Origin: Pseudomonas sivasensis
GTDB lineage: Bacteria; Pseudomonadota; Gammaproteobacteria; Pseudomonadales; Pseudomonadaceae
Reading direction: 5' to 3'
Assembly: GCF_013778505.1 (NCBI RefSeq)
Contig: NZ_JAAOWU010000004.1
Coordinates: forward strand, 124,001 to 188,000
Length of the DNA: 64,000 nucleotides
Shown here: positions 51,303-59,122 of the stretch, piece after piece
Layout of the letters: every line of letters starts with the position of its first letter
How positions within the stretch are numbered: position 1 is the stretch's first letter
Translations under genes and position numbers: made by a program
Notes under the pieces: generated by a model
The model's input: only the letters and a program-made list of their open reading frames with translations
What the model was told of the DNA's origin: nothing
The model's database searches: none

Positions 51303-51506
51303 TCACTGGATAATCTTGATATGGGACGCGAATACGCCCTCAGGGCGGTGGATCCTCGTAAATTGCACCCTTAGGCCCTCTCTGAGCCAAATCCCTGCAG
51401 AACTCGTGAGATCCACCAACACGTGTTCGTCGCCGCCATCCATTGCAATCACTCCCTCCCCTGTTTTGCGGTCGTATTCCTCGACCGTCCCTTTAACCAC
51501 TTCCAT
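51303..51506 (-). CDS. Cold-shock-domain-like small protein, diverged
   Basis: A 67-residue protein of the same size and beta-strand plan as the neighbouring Csp (GTVEEYDRKTGEGVIAMDG, HVLVDLTSSAGIWLREGLRVQF). The aromatic RNP1/RNP2 residues that bind nucleic acid are mostly lost (GEGVIAM in place of KGYGFIG, and HVLVDL in place of DLFVHY), so RNA binding is uncertain. Start 51506 follows AGAGGG. A TTGACA within the palindrome CTGTCAA-CT-TTGACAG (51587-51602) about 80 bases upstream on the minus strand may be its -35, shared with the following csp gene. Confidence 0.75.
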   Translation of the reverse strand: MEVVKGTVEEYDRKTGEGVIAMDGGDEHVLVDLTSSAGIWLREGLRVQFTRIHRPEGVFASHIKIIQ

Positions 51507-51674
51507 TGCAACACCCTCTGCCTCACGCACAGCAATGTGCGTGGAAAACCCAGTGTTATGGAACCGCGATAAAGGGACGGCAGCTACTGTCAAAGTTGAC
51601 AGGTAGACGACCGACAACGACGAGTGGTAGGGGGAAGAATGGAGCCGGGAGGGAGAGTTCGGGGCAGCTGATAA

Positions 51675-52811
51675 TCAGGAATCGCGGCGCAATTCCGGCG
51701 GGATCGGCAGATCCTTGAGCGGGTCCGGACGCTTGCCCTTGCCCGCGCGGTATTGGCGGATCTGATAGACATACGCCAACACCTGAGCCACGGCCAGGTA
51801 AAGCCCGGCGGGGATTTCCTGATCGAGATCGGTGGAGTAGAAGATCGACCGCGCCAGTTCCGGCGATTCGAGCAACAGAATGTCGTGGGCCACGGCGATT
51901 TCGCGGATTTTCAGCGCAGTAAAGTCGCTACCCTTGGCCAGCAGCATCGGTGCGCCACCCTTCTCCGGGTCGTACTTGAGGGCCACGGCGTAGTGGGTCG
52001 GGTTGGTGATGACCACGTCGGCGTCGGGCACCGACGCCATCATCTTGCGCTGGGACATTTCCCGCTGCAGCTGGCGGATGCGTTGCTTGACCTCGGGCCG
52101 CCCTTCCTGATCCTTGTGTTCGTCGCGCACTTCCTGCTTGGTCATCAGCAGTTTCTTGTGGCTTTCCCACAGCTGGATCGGCGCATCCACTGCCGCAATG
52201 ATGATCAGCCCGGCGGCCATCCATAGCGCACTCCAGCCGACCACCTGCACGCTGTGGATGATCGCCGACTCCAACGGTTCGTGGGCGATACGCAGCAGGT
52301 CGTCGATGTCGGACGACAACACCATCAGCGCCACAAACAGAATCAGGATGAACTTGGCCAGGGCCTTGAGCAGCTCCACCAGGGCCTTGGCGGAGAACAT
52401 GCGCTTGAGCCCGGCCCCCGGGTTCATGCGGCTGAACTTGGGCGCCATGCTGCTCGCGGCGAACAGCCAGCCGCCGAGGGCTACCGGGCCGATCAGCGCG
52501 GCCAGCAATAAGGTAATCAGGATGGGCTGCACCGCCAGGATCGCGATCTTGCCCGAGTGCAACAGGTATTGCCCCATCGCATCCGGGTTGAGCAACACCT
52601 CACGAGGCAAGGTGAAGTTGTGCTTCATCAGCTCCAGCAAGTCGAGCGCCAAACCACCGCCGTAGATCAGCAAGGCGCCGGCACCGGCCATCATCGTCGC
52701 AACGGTATTGAGCTCTTTGGAGCGCGCAATCTCGCCCTTTTCCCTGGAGTCCTTTTTACGTTTCTCCGTGGGGTCTTCTGTTTTGTCCTGACCACTCTCG
52801 CTCTCGGCCAT
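51675..52811 (-). CDS. flhB: Flagellar export switch protein FlhB
   Basis: A 378-residue export protein. Four membrane segments (about 30-210), then a cytoplasmic domain with the self-cleavage motif NPTH (ITNPTHYAVALKY) and DQEIPAGLYLAVAQVLAYV. Autocleavage at Asn-Pro switches export from hook to filament together with FliK. The C-terminus has a basic tail (QYRAGKGKRPDPLKD). Last gene of the fliLMNOPQR-flhB run, three bases after fliR. Confidence 0.96.
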   Translation of the reverse strand: MAESESGQDKTEDPTEKRKKDSREKGEIARSKELNTVATMMAGAGALLIYGGGLALDLLELMKHNFTLPREVLLNPDAMGQYLLHSGKIAILAVQPILITLLLAALIGPVALGGWLFAASSMAPKFSRMNPGAGLKRMFSAKALVELLKALAKFILILFVALMVLSSDIDDLLRIAHEPLESAIIHSVQVVGWSALWMAAGLIIIAAVDAPIQLWESHKKLLMTKQEVRDEHKDQEGRPEVKQRIRQLQREMSQRKMMASVPDADVVITNPTHYAVALKYDPEKGGAPMLLAKGSDFTALKIREIAVAHDILLLESPELARSIFYSTDLDQEIPAGLYLAVAQVLAYVYQIRQYRAGKGKRPDPLKDLPIPPELRRDS

Positions 52812-52814
52812 GGC

Positions 52815-53600
52815 TCAGCGCGCCCGTGCCAGATCACGTAAGAACTGCAAGGCGTCGGTCGCCAGCGGTTGATACTGATTGAGAATGTCGGCCAGGCCGA
52901 TCCAGAAAATCCCCATGCCCAATACCAGGGTCAACGGGAAACCAATCGAAAAGATGTTCAACTGCGGTGCCGCACGGGTCATCACGCCAAACGCGATGTT
53001 GACCACCAACAATGCGGTAATCGCCGGCAGTACCAGCAACAGCGAAGCCCCCAGCACCCAACCGAGGCGCCCGACCGTTTCCCAGAAGTGATTGACCACC
53101 AACCCCGACCCCACCGGCAAGGTGGTGAAGCTTTCGGTCAGCACCTCGAACGCCACCAGATGCCCGTTCATCGCCAGGAACAGCAAGGTCACCAGCATCG
53201 TCAGGAATTGCCCGATCACCGCCGCCGACACACCGTTAGTGGGGTCGACCATGGAGGCGAAGCCCATGCCCATCTGGATCGAGATGATTTGCCCGGCAAT
53301 CACAAACGCCTGGAAGAACAGTTGCAGGGAAAACCCCAACATGGCACCGATCAGGACTTGTTCGGCGATCAGCATCAGGGCACTCAGGTCCAGCGCATTC
53401 ACCGACGGCATCGGCGGTAAGCCCGGCACCAGCACCACCGTGATCGCCACCGCCAAATACAGGCGCACCCGGCGTGGCACCAGGGTCGTGCCGAACACCG
53501 GCATGGCCATCAACATGGCCGTCACGCGGAACAACGGCAGGATGAACGACGCCACCCACGTGCTGATCTGGGTGTCGGTCAATGCCAGCAGGGAATTCAC
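52815..53600 (-). CDS. fliR: Flagellar export protein FliR
   Basis: A 261-residue integral membrane export gate component with five to six membrane segments (ASFILPLFRVTAMLMAMPVFG, VRLYLAVAITVVLVPGLPP, FFQAFVIAGQIISIQMGMGF, FLTMLVTLLFLAMNG and others). It forms the FliPQR core with FliP and FliQ. GTG start; four bases separate it from fliQ and three from flhB, consistent with one operon. Confidence 0.95.
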   Translation of the reverse strand: MNSLLALTDTQISTWVASFILPLFRVTAMLMAMPVFGTTLVPRRVRLYLAVAITVVLVPGLPPMPSVNALDLSALMLIAEQVLIGAMLGFSLQLFFQAFVIAGQIISIQMGMGFASMVDPTNGVSAAVIGQFLTMLVTLLFLAMNGHLVAFEVLTESFTTLPVGSGLVVNHFWETVGRLGWVLGASLLLVLPAITALLVVNIAFGVMTRAAPQLNIFSIGFPLTLVLGMGIFWIGLADILNQYQPLATDALQFLRDLARAR

Positions 53601-53604
53601 CCGA

Positions 53605-53874
53605 TCAGCCGATCAACTGCGGAATACTGCCGTACAGCTGCAGGATGTATTCCATAAAGGTTTGCACCAGCCACGGGCCGGCGACGATCAGGGTGATCAG
53701 CATCACCAGCAGGCGCGGCAGGAAGCTCAAGGTCTGTTCGTTGATCTGGGTGGCAGCCTGGAACATCGCCACCAGCAGGCCCACCAACAGGCTCGGCACC
53801 ACCAGCACGGCAACCATCATGGTGGTCAGCCACAGCGCTTCTCGGAACAGGTCGACGGCTACTTCTGGCGTCAT
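53605..53874 (-). CDS. fliQ: Flagellar export protein FliQ
   Basis: An 89-residue protein with two membrane hairpin helices (LWLTTMMVAVLVVPSLLVGLLVAM and LLVMLITLIVAGPWLVQTFM) separated by QAATQINEQTLSFLP, the FliQ signature. Four bases from fliP. Part of the FliPQR export pore. Confidence 0.95.
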   Translation of the reverse strand: MTPEVAVDLFREALWLTTMMVAVLVVPSLLVGLLVAMFQAATQINEQTLSFLPRLLVMLITLIVAGPWLVQTFMEYILQLYGSIPQLIG

Positions 53875-53878
53875 TGCG

Positions 53879-54622
53879 CTATACCCCGCCGAAACTGCCG
53901 GCCAGGGTGCCGATAATCAGCGCCCAACCGTCTACCAGCACAAACAGCATGATCTTGAACGGCAACGAGATGATCAGTGGTGACAGCATCATCATACCCA
54001 TGGCCATCAGCACGCTCGCCACCACCAGGTCGATGATCAGGAACGGGATAAAGATCATGAAGCCGATCTGGAACGCGGTCTTCAACTCGGAAGTCACAAA
54101 GGCCGGTACGAGAATGGTCAGCGGCGCCTGGTCCGGGGTCGCGATGTCGGTACGCTTGGACAGGCGCATGAACAGCTCAAGGTCACTGGAGCGGGTCTGC
54201 GACAGCATGAAATCCTTGATAGGGACCTGTGCCCGGTCAATCGCCACCTGGGCGGTGATGGTTTCCGCCAGATAGGGCTGCAGGGCTTGCTGGTTCACCT
54301 TGTCGAACACCGGCGCCATGATGAACATGGTCAGAAACAACGCCATGCCGGTGAGGATCTGGTTCGACGGCGTCTGTTGCAGGCCCAGGGCCTGACGCAG
54401 GATCGAGAACACGATGATGATCCGCGTGAAGCTGGTCATCAGCATCACAAACGCCGGGATAAAGCTCAGCGCGGTCATGATCAGCAGGATCTGCAGGCTG
54501 ACCGAATACTCCTGGGCCCCGGCCGCGTTGGTACCCAGCGTAATCGCCGGGATCGACAACGGGTCGGCGGCAAACGCCAACGGCGCCGCCAGCCACAGCA
54601 TGAGCGTCAATAACACGCGCAT
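53879..54622 (-). CDS. fliP: Flagellar export protein FliP
   Basis: A 247-residue membrane protein with a cleavable signal ([15 protein letters not shown]) and the FliP family stretches [50 protein letters not shown] and [24 protein letters not shown]. The main part of the FliPQR export pore. ATG overlaps the fliO stop (TAATG). Confidence 0.96.
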   Translation of the reverse strand: MRVLLTLMLWLAAPLAFAADPLSIPAITLGTNAAGAQEYSVSLQILLIMTALSFIPAFVMLMTSFTRIIIVFSILRQALGLQQTPSNQILTGMALFLTMFIMAPVFDKVNQQALQPYLAETITAQVAIDRAQVPIKDFMLSQTRSSDLELFMRLSKRTDIATPDQAPLTILVPAFVTSELKTAFQIGFMIFIPFLIIDLVVASVLMAMGMMMLSPLIISLPFKIMLFVLVDGWALIIGTLAGSFGGV

Positions 54623-55062
54623 TACTTCTTATCCTTCTGATCCTTGCCCAGCAGTTCCATCAGGCGCTGAGCGAATTCGGGCGTGGCGGGCTTGGACTGA
54701 TCCACGTTCACTGGAGTCTTGAGCACATGCAACGGGGTGATGCGGCCAGGAGTGAGGCCCAGCAGGATCTGCTCTTCACCCACTTGCACCAGCACCAGCC
54801 GATCACGCGGGCCGAGGGCGCGGGAGCCGATCATCTCGATCACCTGCGCGTTACCCGGACCCACCTGCTGTACGCGGCGCAACAGCCAGGCCAACACGAA
54901 GATCAGGCCAACCACCAGCAACAGCCCCAGCACCAGTTGGGTCAACTGGCCACCGAGGCCGCTGCCGACCGGCGCCGCCGCGGCGGCCGCCTGGGCCACC
55001 GGCTCTGCGGCCCAAGCGCCCAATGGCAGCGCGACCAACAGTCCCACCATCAGCCGCTTCAT
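54622..55062 (-). CDS. fliO: Flagellar assembly protein FliO
   Basis: A 146-residue protein with a signal-like start ([16 protein letters not shown]), one membrane helix ([22 protein letters not shown]) and the cytoplasmic FliO domain ([29 protein letters not shown]). It helps assemble the FliPQR pore and is not in the final structure. It begins one base after the fliN stop and overlaps fliP. Confidence 0.93.
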   Translation of the reverse strand: MKRLMVGLLVALPLGAWAAEPVAQAAAAAAPVGSGLGGQLTQLVLGLLLVVGLIFVLAWLLRRVQQVGPGNAQVIEMIGSRALGPRDRLVLVQVGEEQILLGLTPGRITPLHVLKTPVNVDQSKPATPEFAQRLMELLGKDQKDKK

Positions 55063-55063
55063 A

Positions 55064-55531
55064 TCAGCGCAACTTCTTGATGCGTTCGCTTGGGCTGATC
55101 ACGTCCGTCAGGCGGATGCCGAACTTTTCGTTGACCACCACCACTTCACCGTGGGCAATCAGGGTGCCGTTGACCAACACGTCCAAGGGCTCACCCGCCA
55201 GGCGATCCAGCTCGATCACCGAGCCCTGGTTGAGTTGCAGCAGGTTGCGGATGTTGATGTCGGTGCTGCCCACTTCCATGGAAATCGACACCGGGATGTC
55301 GAGGATCACGTCCAGGTTCGGCCCATCGAGGGTCACCGGGTCGTTGTTTTTCGGCACGCTGCCAAACTCTTCCATCTGCAGGCGGTTACCTGCGGGGGCA
55401 GTGGCGGCATCGGCGGCCAGCAGGGCGTCGATATCGTCTTGGCCAACATCGCCGGTTTCTTCCAGGGCCGCAGCCCATTCGTCAGCCAGAGCCTGGTCTT
55501 CGGCGGAAGTGTTTTCGTGTTCGGTAGCCAT
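55064..55531 (-). CDS. fliN: Flagellar motor switch protein FliN
   Basis: A 155-residue switch protein. The N-terminal acidic/Ala-rich part is variable (about 1-65), and the C-terminal SpoA domain (about 75-150) reads LDVILDIPVSISMEVGSTD, NIRNLLQLNQGSVIELDRLAGE and ISPSERIKKLR. It forms the lower C-ring with FliM. I chose ATG 55531 (MATEHEN, GAGGA upstream); the 22-residue extension overlaps the fliM tail region and is not credible. Confidence 0.95.
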   Translation of the reverse strand: MATEHENTSAEDQALADEWAAALEETGDVGQDDIDALLAADAATAPAGNRLQMEEFGSVPKNNDPVTLDGPNLDVILDIPVSISMEVGSTDINIRNLLQLNQGSVIELDRLAGEPLDVLVNGTLIAHGEVVVVNEKFGIRLTDVISPSERIKKLR

Positions 55532-55574
55532 TACATGTCCTCGGCGGAGCAAACATTCATAAATAGGGGATGCA

Positions 55575-56543
55575 TCAGCGACGGTTGATCGGCTCAACCA
55601 CTTGCAGCGCCAGGTTGCCCTTATGGGAACCCAGCTTGACCTTGAACGACGGCACGCCGTTGGCGCGCATGATCATTTCTTCCGGCAATTCGACCGGGAT
55701 GATGTCTCCCGGCTGCATGTGCAAAATATCCCGCAGGCGCAATTGGCGACGGGCCACGGTGGCGCTCAGCGGCACATCGACGTCCAGCAAGTCTTCGCGC
55801 AAGGCCTTGACCCAACGCTCGTCCTGGTCGTCCAGGTCGGACTGGAAACCGGCATCAAGCATCTCGCGCACCGGCTCGATCATCGAGTACGGCATGGTCA
55901 CGTGCAGGTCGCCGCCGCCGCCATCGAGTTCGATGTGGAAAGTGGACACCACAATCGCTTCGCTCGGGCCGACGATGTTGGCCATGGCCGGGTTCACTTC
56001 CGAGTTGATGTACTCGAAATTGACTTCCATGATCGCCTGCCAGGCTTCCTTCAAATCGATGAAGGCCTGCTCCAGCACCATGCGCACGACGCGCAATTCG
56101 GTGGGGGTGAATTCACGGCCTTCGATCTTGGCGTGACGACCGTCACCGCCGAAGAAGTTGTCCACCAGCTTGAACACCAGCTTGGCGTCGAGGATGAACA
56201 GCGCAGTGCCGCGCAACGGTTTGATCTTGACGAGGTTAAGGCTGGTGGGAACGTACAGCGAATGCACGTACTCACCGAACTTCATCACCTGCACGCCGCC
56301 CACCGCCACGTCCGCCGAGCGGCGCAGCATGTTGAACATACTGATCCGGGTGTAGCGAGCGAAGCGTTCGTTGATCATCTCCAGCGTCGGCATGCGTCCA
56401 CGGACGATGCGATCCTGGCTGGTCAGGTCATAACTTTTGACGCTGCCGGGCTCGGCAGCCATTTCGGTCTGTACCAGACCGTCGTCGACGCCATGCAACA
56501 GCGCGTCGATTTCATCCTGGGACAGCAGGTCTTGCACGGCCAT
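55575..56543 (-). CDS. fliM: Flagellar motor switch protein FliM
   Basis: A 322-residue switch protein. CheY-P-binding N-terminal segment DLLSQDEIDALLHGV (residues 4-18), CheC-like middle domain (LEMINERFARYTRISMFNMLR onward) with the FGGDG motif region (VDNFFGGDGRHAKIEGREFT), and a C-terminal SpoA domain (DILHMQPGDIIPVELPEEMI). CheY made by this cluster switches rotation through it. Nine bases after fliL. Confidence 0.96.
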   Translation of the reverse strand: MAVQDLLSQDEIDALLHGVDDGLVQTEMAAEPGSVKSYDLTSQDRIVRGRMPTLEMINERFARYTRISMFNMLRRSADVAVGGVQVMKFGEYVHSLYVPTSLNLVKIKPLRGTALFILDAKLVFKLVDNFFGGDGRHAKIEGREFTPTELRVVRMVLEQAFIDLKEAWQAIMEVNFEYINSEVNPAMANIVGPSEAIVVSTFHIELDGGGGDLHVTMPYSMIEPVREMLDAGFQSDLDDQDERWVKALREDLLDVDVPLSATVARRQLRLRDILHMQPGDIIPVELPEEMIMRANGVPSFKVKLGSHKGNLALQVVEPINRR

Positions 56544-56552
56544 GTCGTGATC

Positions 56553-57059
56553 CTACTGCAATACGAAGTTAGTGAAGAGCGCCTGCTCGACCACGACTTT
56601 GCCGAGCTCCTTCTGGGCCACTTCCTGCACGCTGGCAGTGACCTTCTGGCGCAGCATTTCCTGGCCCACCGGGGTGGCCAAGGTGTCGAAGCTCTGCCCG
56701 GAGAACAGCATCACCAGGTTGTTGCGGATCACCGGCATATGCACTTTGAGGGCATCCAGGTCCGCCGCATTCCGTGCCAGCAAGGTGATGCTCACTTGCA
56801 GGTAGCGTTGGCGACCGTTCTGATTGAAGTTGGCGACAAAGGCCGGAAGCATCGGCTCGAAGATTGCCGGTGGCTTGACGTTACTGGCGGTTTCGGCGGC
56901 AGGTGCCGGTTTGCTTGCACTGCTATGCATGATGTACCAAGTGCCGCCCACCGAGGCCCCGATGGCCAGGAGCAGGCCCACGACTATCATCAGGATAAGC
57001 TTGAGCTTGCCTTTGCCTGCCGGTGCGGGTGCTTTTGCTGCGTCGTCGCTCTTCGCCAT
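56553..57059 (-). CDS. fliL: Flagellar basal-body-associated protein FliL
   Basis: A 168-residue inner-membrane protein: basic cytoplasmic tail, one membrane helix (LKLILMIVVGLLLAIGASVGGTW shown in part, about 20-40) and a periplasmic FliL domain (RQRYLQVSITLLARNAADLDALKVHMP, GQEMLRQKVTASVQEVAQKELGK). FliL supports stator function. It is the first gene of the fliL-flhB operon and has its own sigma54 promoter 50-65 bases upstream. Confidence 0.95.
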   Translation of the reverse strand: MAKSDDAAKAPAPAGKGKLKLILMIVVGLLLAIGASVGGTWYIMHSSASKPAPAAETASNVKPPAIFEPMLPAFVANFNQNGRQRYLQVSITLLARNAADLDALKVHMPVIRNNLVMLFSGQSFDTLATPVGQEMLRQKVTASVQEVAQKELGKVVVEQALFTNFVLQ

Positions 57060-57109
57060 GCCAATAATCCGTCACTATTCGGGAATTCATAGATCTACGG
57101 ATAGGCAAG

Positions 57110-57125
57110 AGCAAGTGTTATGCCA
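57110..57125 (-). promoter_or_regulatory. Sigma54 (-24/-12) promoter of the fliL-flhB operon
   Basis: TGGCATAACACTTGCT on the minus strand has the exact GG-N10-GC spacing and the strong TGGCA and TTGC blocks of RpoN promoters. It lies about 51 bases before the fliL ATG and between it and the REPIN. The operon is class II (FleQ/RpoN) in P. aeruginosa. Confidence 0.85.
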
Positions 57126-57168
57126 GAGTTGTCTGGCAGGCAGAGACGAACGAACACCACAAAACAAA

Positions 57169-57257
57169 TGTGGGAGGGGGCTTGCCTCGATGAGTGTGTG
57201 TCAGTTCATACATCGGTTGACTGATACACCCTCATCGGGGGCAAGCCCCCTCCCACA
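57169..57257. repeat. REPIN between fliK and fliL
   Basis: Arms TGTGGGAGGGGGCTTGCC (57169 onward, to 57194) and its inverted partner (57231-57257) differ by a one-base deletion; spacer about 36 bases. The same core as the REPIN between atuE and atuF. Confidence 0.88.
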
Positions 57258-57281
57258 ATTTGGATCTGTACGCGGCTCAAG

Positions 57282-58616
57282 TCAGGCGTAGTAATCGACG
57301 GCGCTGGAGCCGATCACTGTAGAGCTCACTGGCACCACGGCTTCTGCCACATCAATGTGGTTGCCACTGTCGCCGCTGTCAGCCCCTCGCCCGCTGCGAC
57401 TCACGCCACTGGTCTGGGCCTGCTGCTGTTGCTGCTCCTGACCACGGGATTGGTCGGACACGTTGACGTCCACCTGCCCCATGCCCTGTTGCGCAAACAT
57501 TTCCCGCAGGCGACCCGACTGGCTTTCCAGCGCTTCACGCACCACCGGGTGGGCGCTCATGAAGTTGACCTGGGCTTGCTGGTCGGCGGTCATGTTGACC
57601 TTGATATCCAGACGACCGAGTTCAGCCGGTTGCAACTGGATCTCCGCCGACTTGAGGTTGGCGCTGGACAGGTACATCACCCGATTGACGATCTCGTCGG
57701 TCCAACCGCTCTGGTGCATGGCCAGTGGCGCATTCGTCACCGGCGGCAAAGCGTTGGCCGTTCTCGGCGTGGCCGCCTGGGTCAATGCCGCCAAACGATT
57801 GGCGAAATCATCGACACGGGTGTCGCTGGTGGCGTTTTTAAGGTCTTTGAGGCCGTCTTCGATCAAGCCGCTGAAGGCCTTGTCACCGCCTTGGTCAGTG
57901 CTGTCTTTGGTGGCTTGCTGGTCGACCATTGTGGCCAGGCCAGCGGCAAAGTTCTGCGCGGCGGTTGGCTGGTCCTGGGTAGTCGTCGGTGCGGTTTTGG
58001 CCGGCGCCTGGCTGCTGGCCGACACATGCCCGCCCTGCTCCATCGCCAGGCGCACGGCCGGCATGGCATCCAGGGGATCAGCCTCAGGATCGAAGACCGG
58101 CTTGACCTCCTCGGTCGCCGCGATGGGCACAGCGACCAACGGCAGGGCCTTGTCGTCCTGGGCGGCAGCGGCGGGTTCCGGGGTTTCCACCGGCACGACC
58201 ACCGGCAAGACCACAGGCGTCACAGCGGCAATCATGGCCGGGTCGACGACGGGATCAGTCGGGGGCTGCTGCGCGAGTGCTGGATCGGCGGGTGCGTCGT
58301 CATCCTTATTGGCGCTGTCGTCGGACGGCTTGGCAGGCAAGGTCTTGCCGCTATCGGCAACCGCCGGTGTACTGGCGGCAGGCTTGTCGGTACCGGCAGC
58401 CGGCTTGGCGCTGGCGTCGACAGGCTTGTCGCGTGTGGGTTTAGCCGCGTTGTCGTCGGTTTTGACCGACGGTTTCGAGCCTTGGCTGGCGAACACTTGA
58501 GCGAAGCCAGGGCCCTTGTCCCGTGGGTCCGCAGCCGCTACCTGGGGGTTGGCAGCGGGCGCTTGAGGCTTGGCCGCGGGGGCAGCCTGAAGAAGCGAAT
58601 TGGGGGCGACTGGCAT
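57282..58616 (-). CDS. fliK: Flagellar hook-length control protein FliK
   Basis: A 444-residue protein. A long disordered Ala/Pro/Lys/Asp-rich N-terminal part (about 1-330) acts as the molecular ruler, followed by the Flg_hook domain (ANLKSAEIQLQPAELGRLDI, NFMSAHPVVREALESQSGRLREM, about 340-410) and a Gln-rich tail (QEQQQQQAQT). I chose ATG 58616 (MPVAPNSLLQAAP); the seven-residue extension from 58637 is less likely. It is preceded by a sigma54 promoter and separated from hptB by 131 bases. Confidence 0.92.
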   Translation of the reverse strand: MPVAPNSLLQAAPAAKPQAPAANPQVAAADPRDKGPGFAQVFASQGSKPSVKTDDNAAKPTRDKPVDASAKPAAGTDKPAASTPAVADSGKTLPAKPSDDSANKDDDAPADPALAQQPPTDPVVDPAMIAAVTPVVLPVVVPVETPEPAAAAQDDKALPLVAVPIAATEEVKPVFDPEADPLDAMPAVRLAMEQGGHVSASSQAPAKTAPTTTQDQPTAAQNFAAGLATMVDQQATKDSTDQGGDKAFSGLIEDGLKDLKNATSDTRVDDFANRLAALTQAATPRTANALPPVTNAPLAMHQSGWTDEIVNRVMYLSSANLKSAEIQLQPAELGRLDIKVNMTADQQAQVNFMSAHPVVREALESQSGRLREMFAQQGMGQVDVNVSDQSRGQEQQQQQAQTSGVSRSGRGADSGDSGNHIDVAEAVVPVSSTVIGSSAVDYYA

Positions 58617-58667
58617 AGGTAAAGGTCTCCACTGCATGGGGGTCGGGGATGCAGTATCTGGAGATAG

Positions 58668-58683
58668 AGCAAGAGTTGGGCCA
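58668..58683 (-). promoter_or_regulatory. Sigma54 (-24/-12) promoter of fliK
   Basis: TGGCCCAACTCTTGCT on the minus strand has exact GG-N10-GC spacing with TGGC and TTGC blocks, about 52 bases before the fliK ATG. It is very similar to the fliL element 1.5 kb downstream. Confidence 0.8.
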
Positions 58684-58711
58684 GGTTTGTTGGATTGCGG
58701 TTTTTTGGGTG

Positions 58712-58742
58712 GACCTATCCGTTATTCGGTAACGGATAGGTC
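58712..58742. repeat. Perfect inverted repeat just after hptB
   Basis: GACCTATCCGTTA - TTCGG - TAACGGATAGGTC gives a 13 bp perfect stem six bases after the hptB stop. No T tract follows on the minus strand (ACCCAAAAAACC), so it is not a standard terminator. The core ATCCGTTA...GGTAACGGAT is the same as the terminal arms of the large repeat between atuE and atuF, so it is probably a solo end or minimal form of that family. Confidence 0.75.
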
Positions 58743-58747
58743 ACCCA

Positions 58748-59092
58748 TCAAAGTTGAAACCGTTGCCTTTCGTGCTCATACAAGGGCCGCACCAACGCAA
58801 ACTCCCGATCAATCTGATCCACCAACTCCCCCAAGTCCGAAGCCGGCTCAGAAGACCTGGCCTCAAGCGACTGACACAACTGCGCCAACCGCAGCGCCCC
58901 AAGGTTCCCACTGCTCCCCTTGAAACTATGCGCAATCCGTCCCAACGCCTTGGCATCATCCCGCGCCTGGTGCAGGGCCTCGATGCGTTTCTGGGAGTCA
59001 TCAAGAAAGGTATCAAGCAGCTTGGGATACTCGCCCTCCATAACCTCCTGCAAACCCGACAACACCTGCGGGTCCATATGAATCTCTGCCAC
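58748..59092 (-). CDS. hptB: Histidine phosphotransfer protein HptB
   Basis: A 114-residue Hpt domain: GEYPKLLDTFLDDSQKRIEAL, phospho-His in AHSFKGSSGNLGALRLAQLC, then LVDQIDREFALVRPLY. In P. aeruginosa HptB receives phosphate from several hybrid kinases and passes it to HsbR, controlling swarming and biofilm formation through HsbA and FlgM/HsbD. GTG start with AGGAG seven bases upstream. Encoded directly after hsbR (30-base gap). Confidence 0.92.
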   Translation of the reverse strand: MAEIHMDPQVLSGLQEVMEGEYPKLLDTFLDDSQKRIEALHQARDDAKALGRIAHSFKGSSGNLGALRLAQLCQSLEARSSEPASDLGELVDQIDREFALVRPLYEHERQRFQL

Positions 59093-59122
59093 TTGCTCGC
59101 TCCTTGATCAAGAATCGGCGGA

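Noticed and set aside
58712..58742. Rho-independent terminator of hptB
   Set aside because: The perfect stem lacks a T tract on the minus strand and its core matches the repeat family seen between atuE and atuF.
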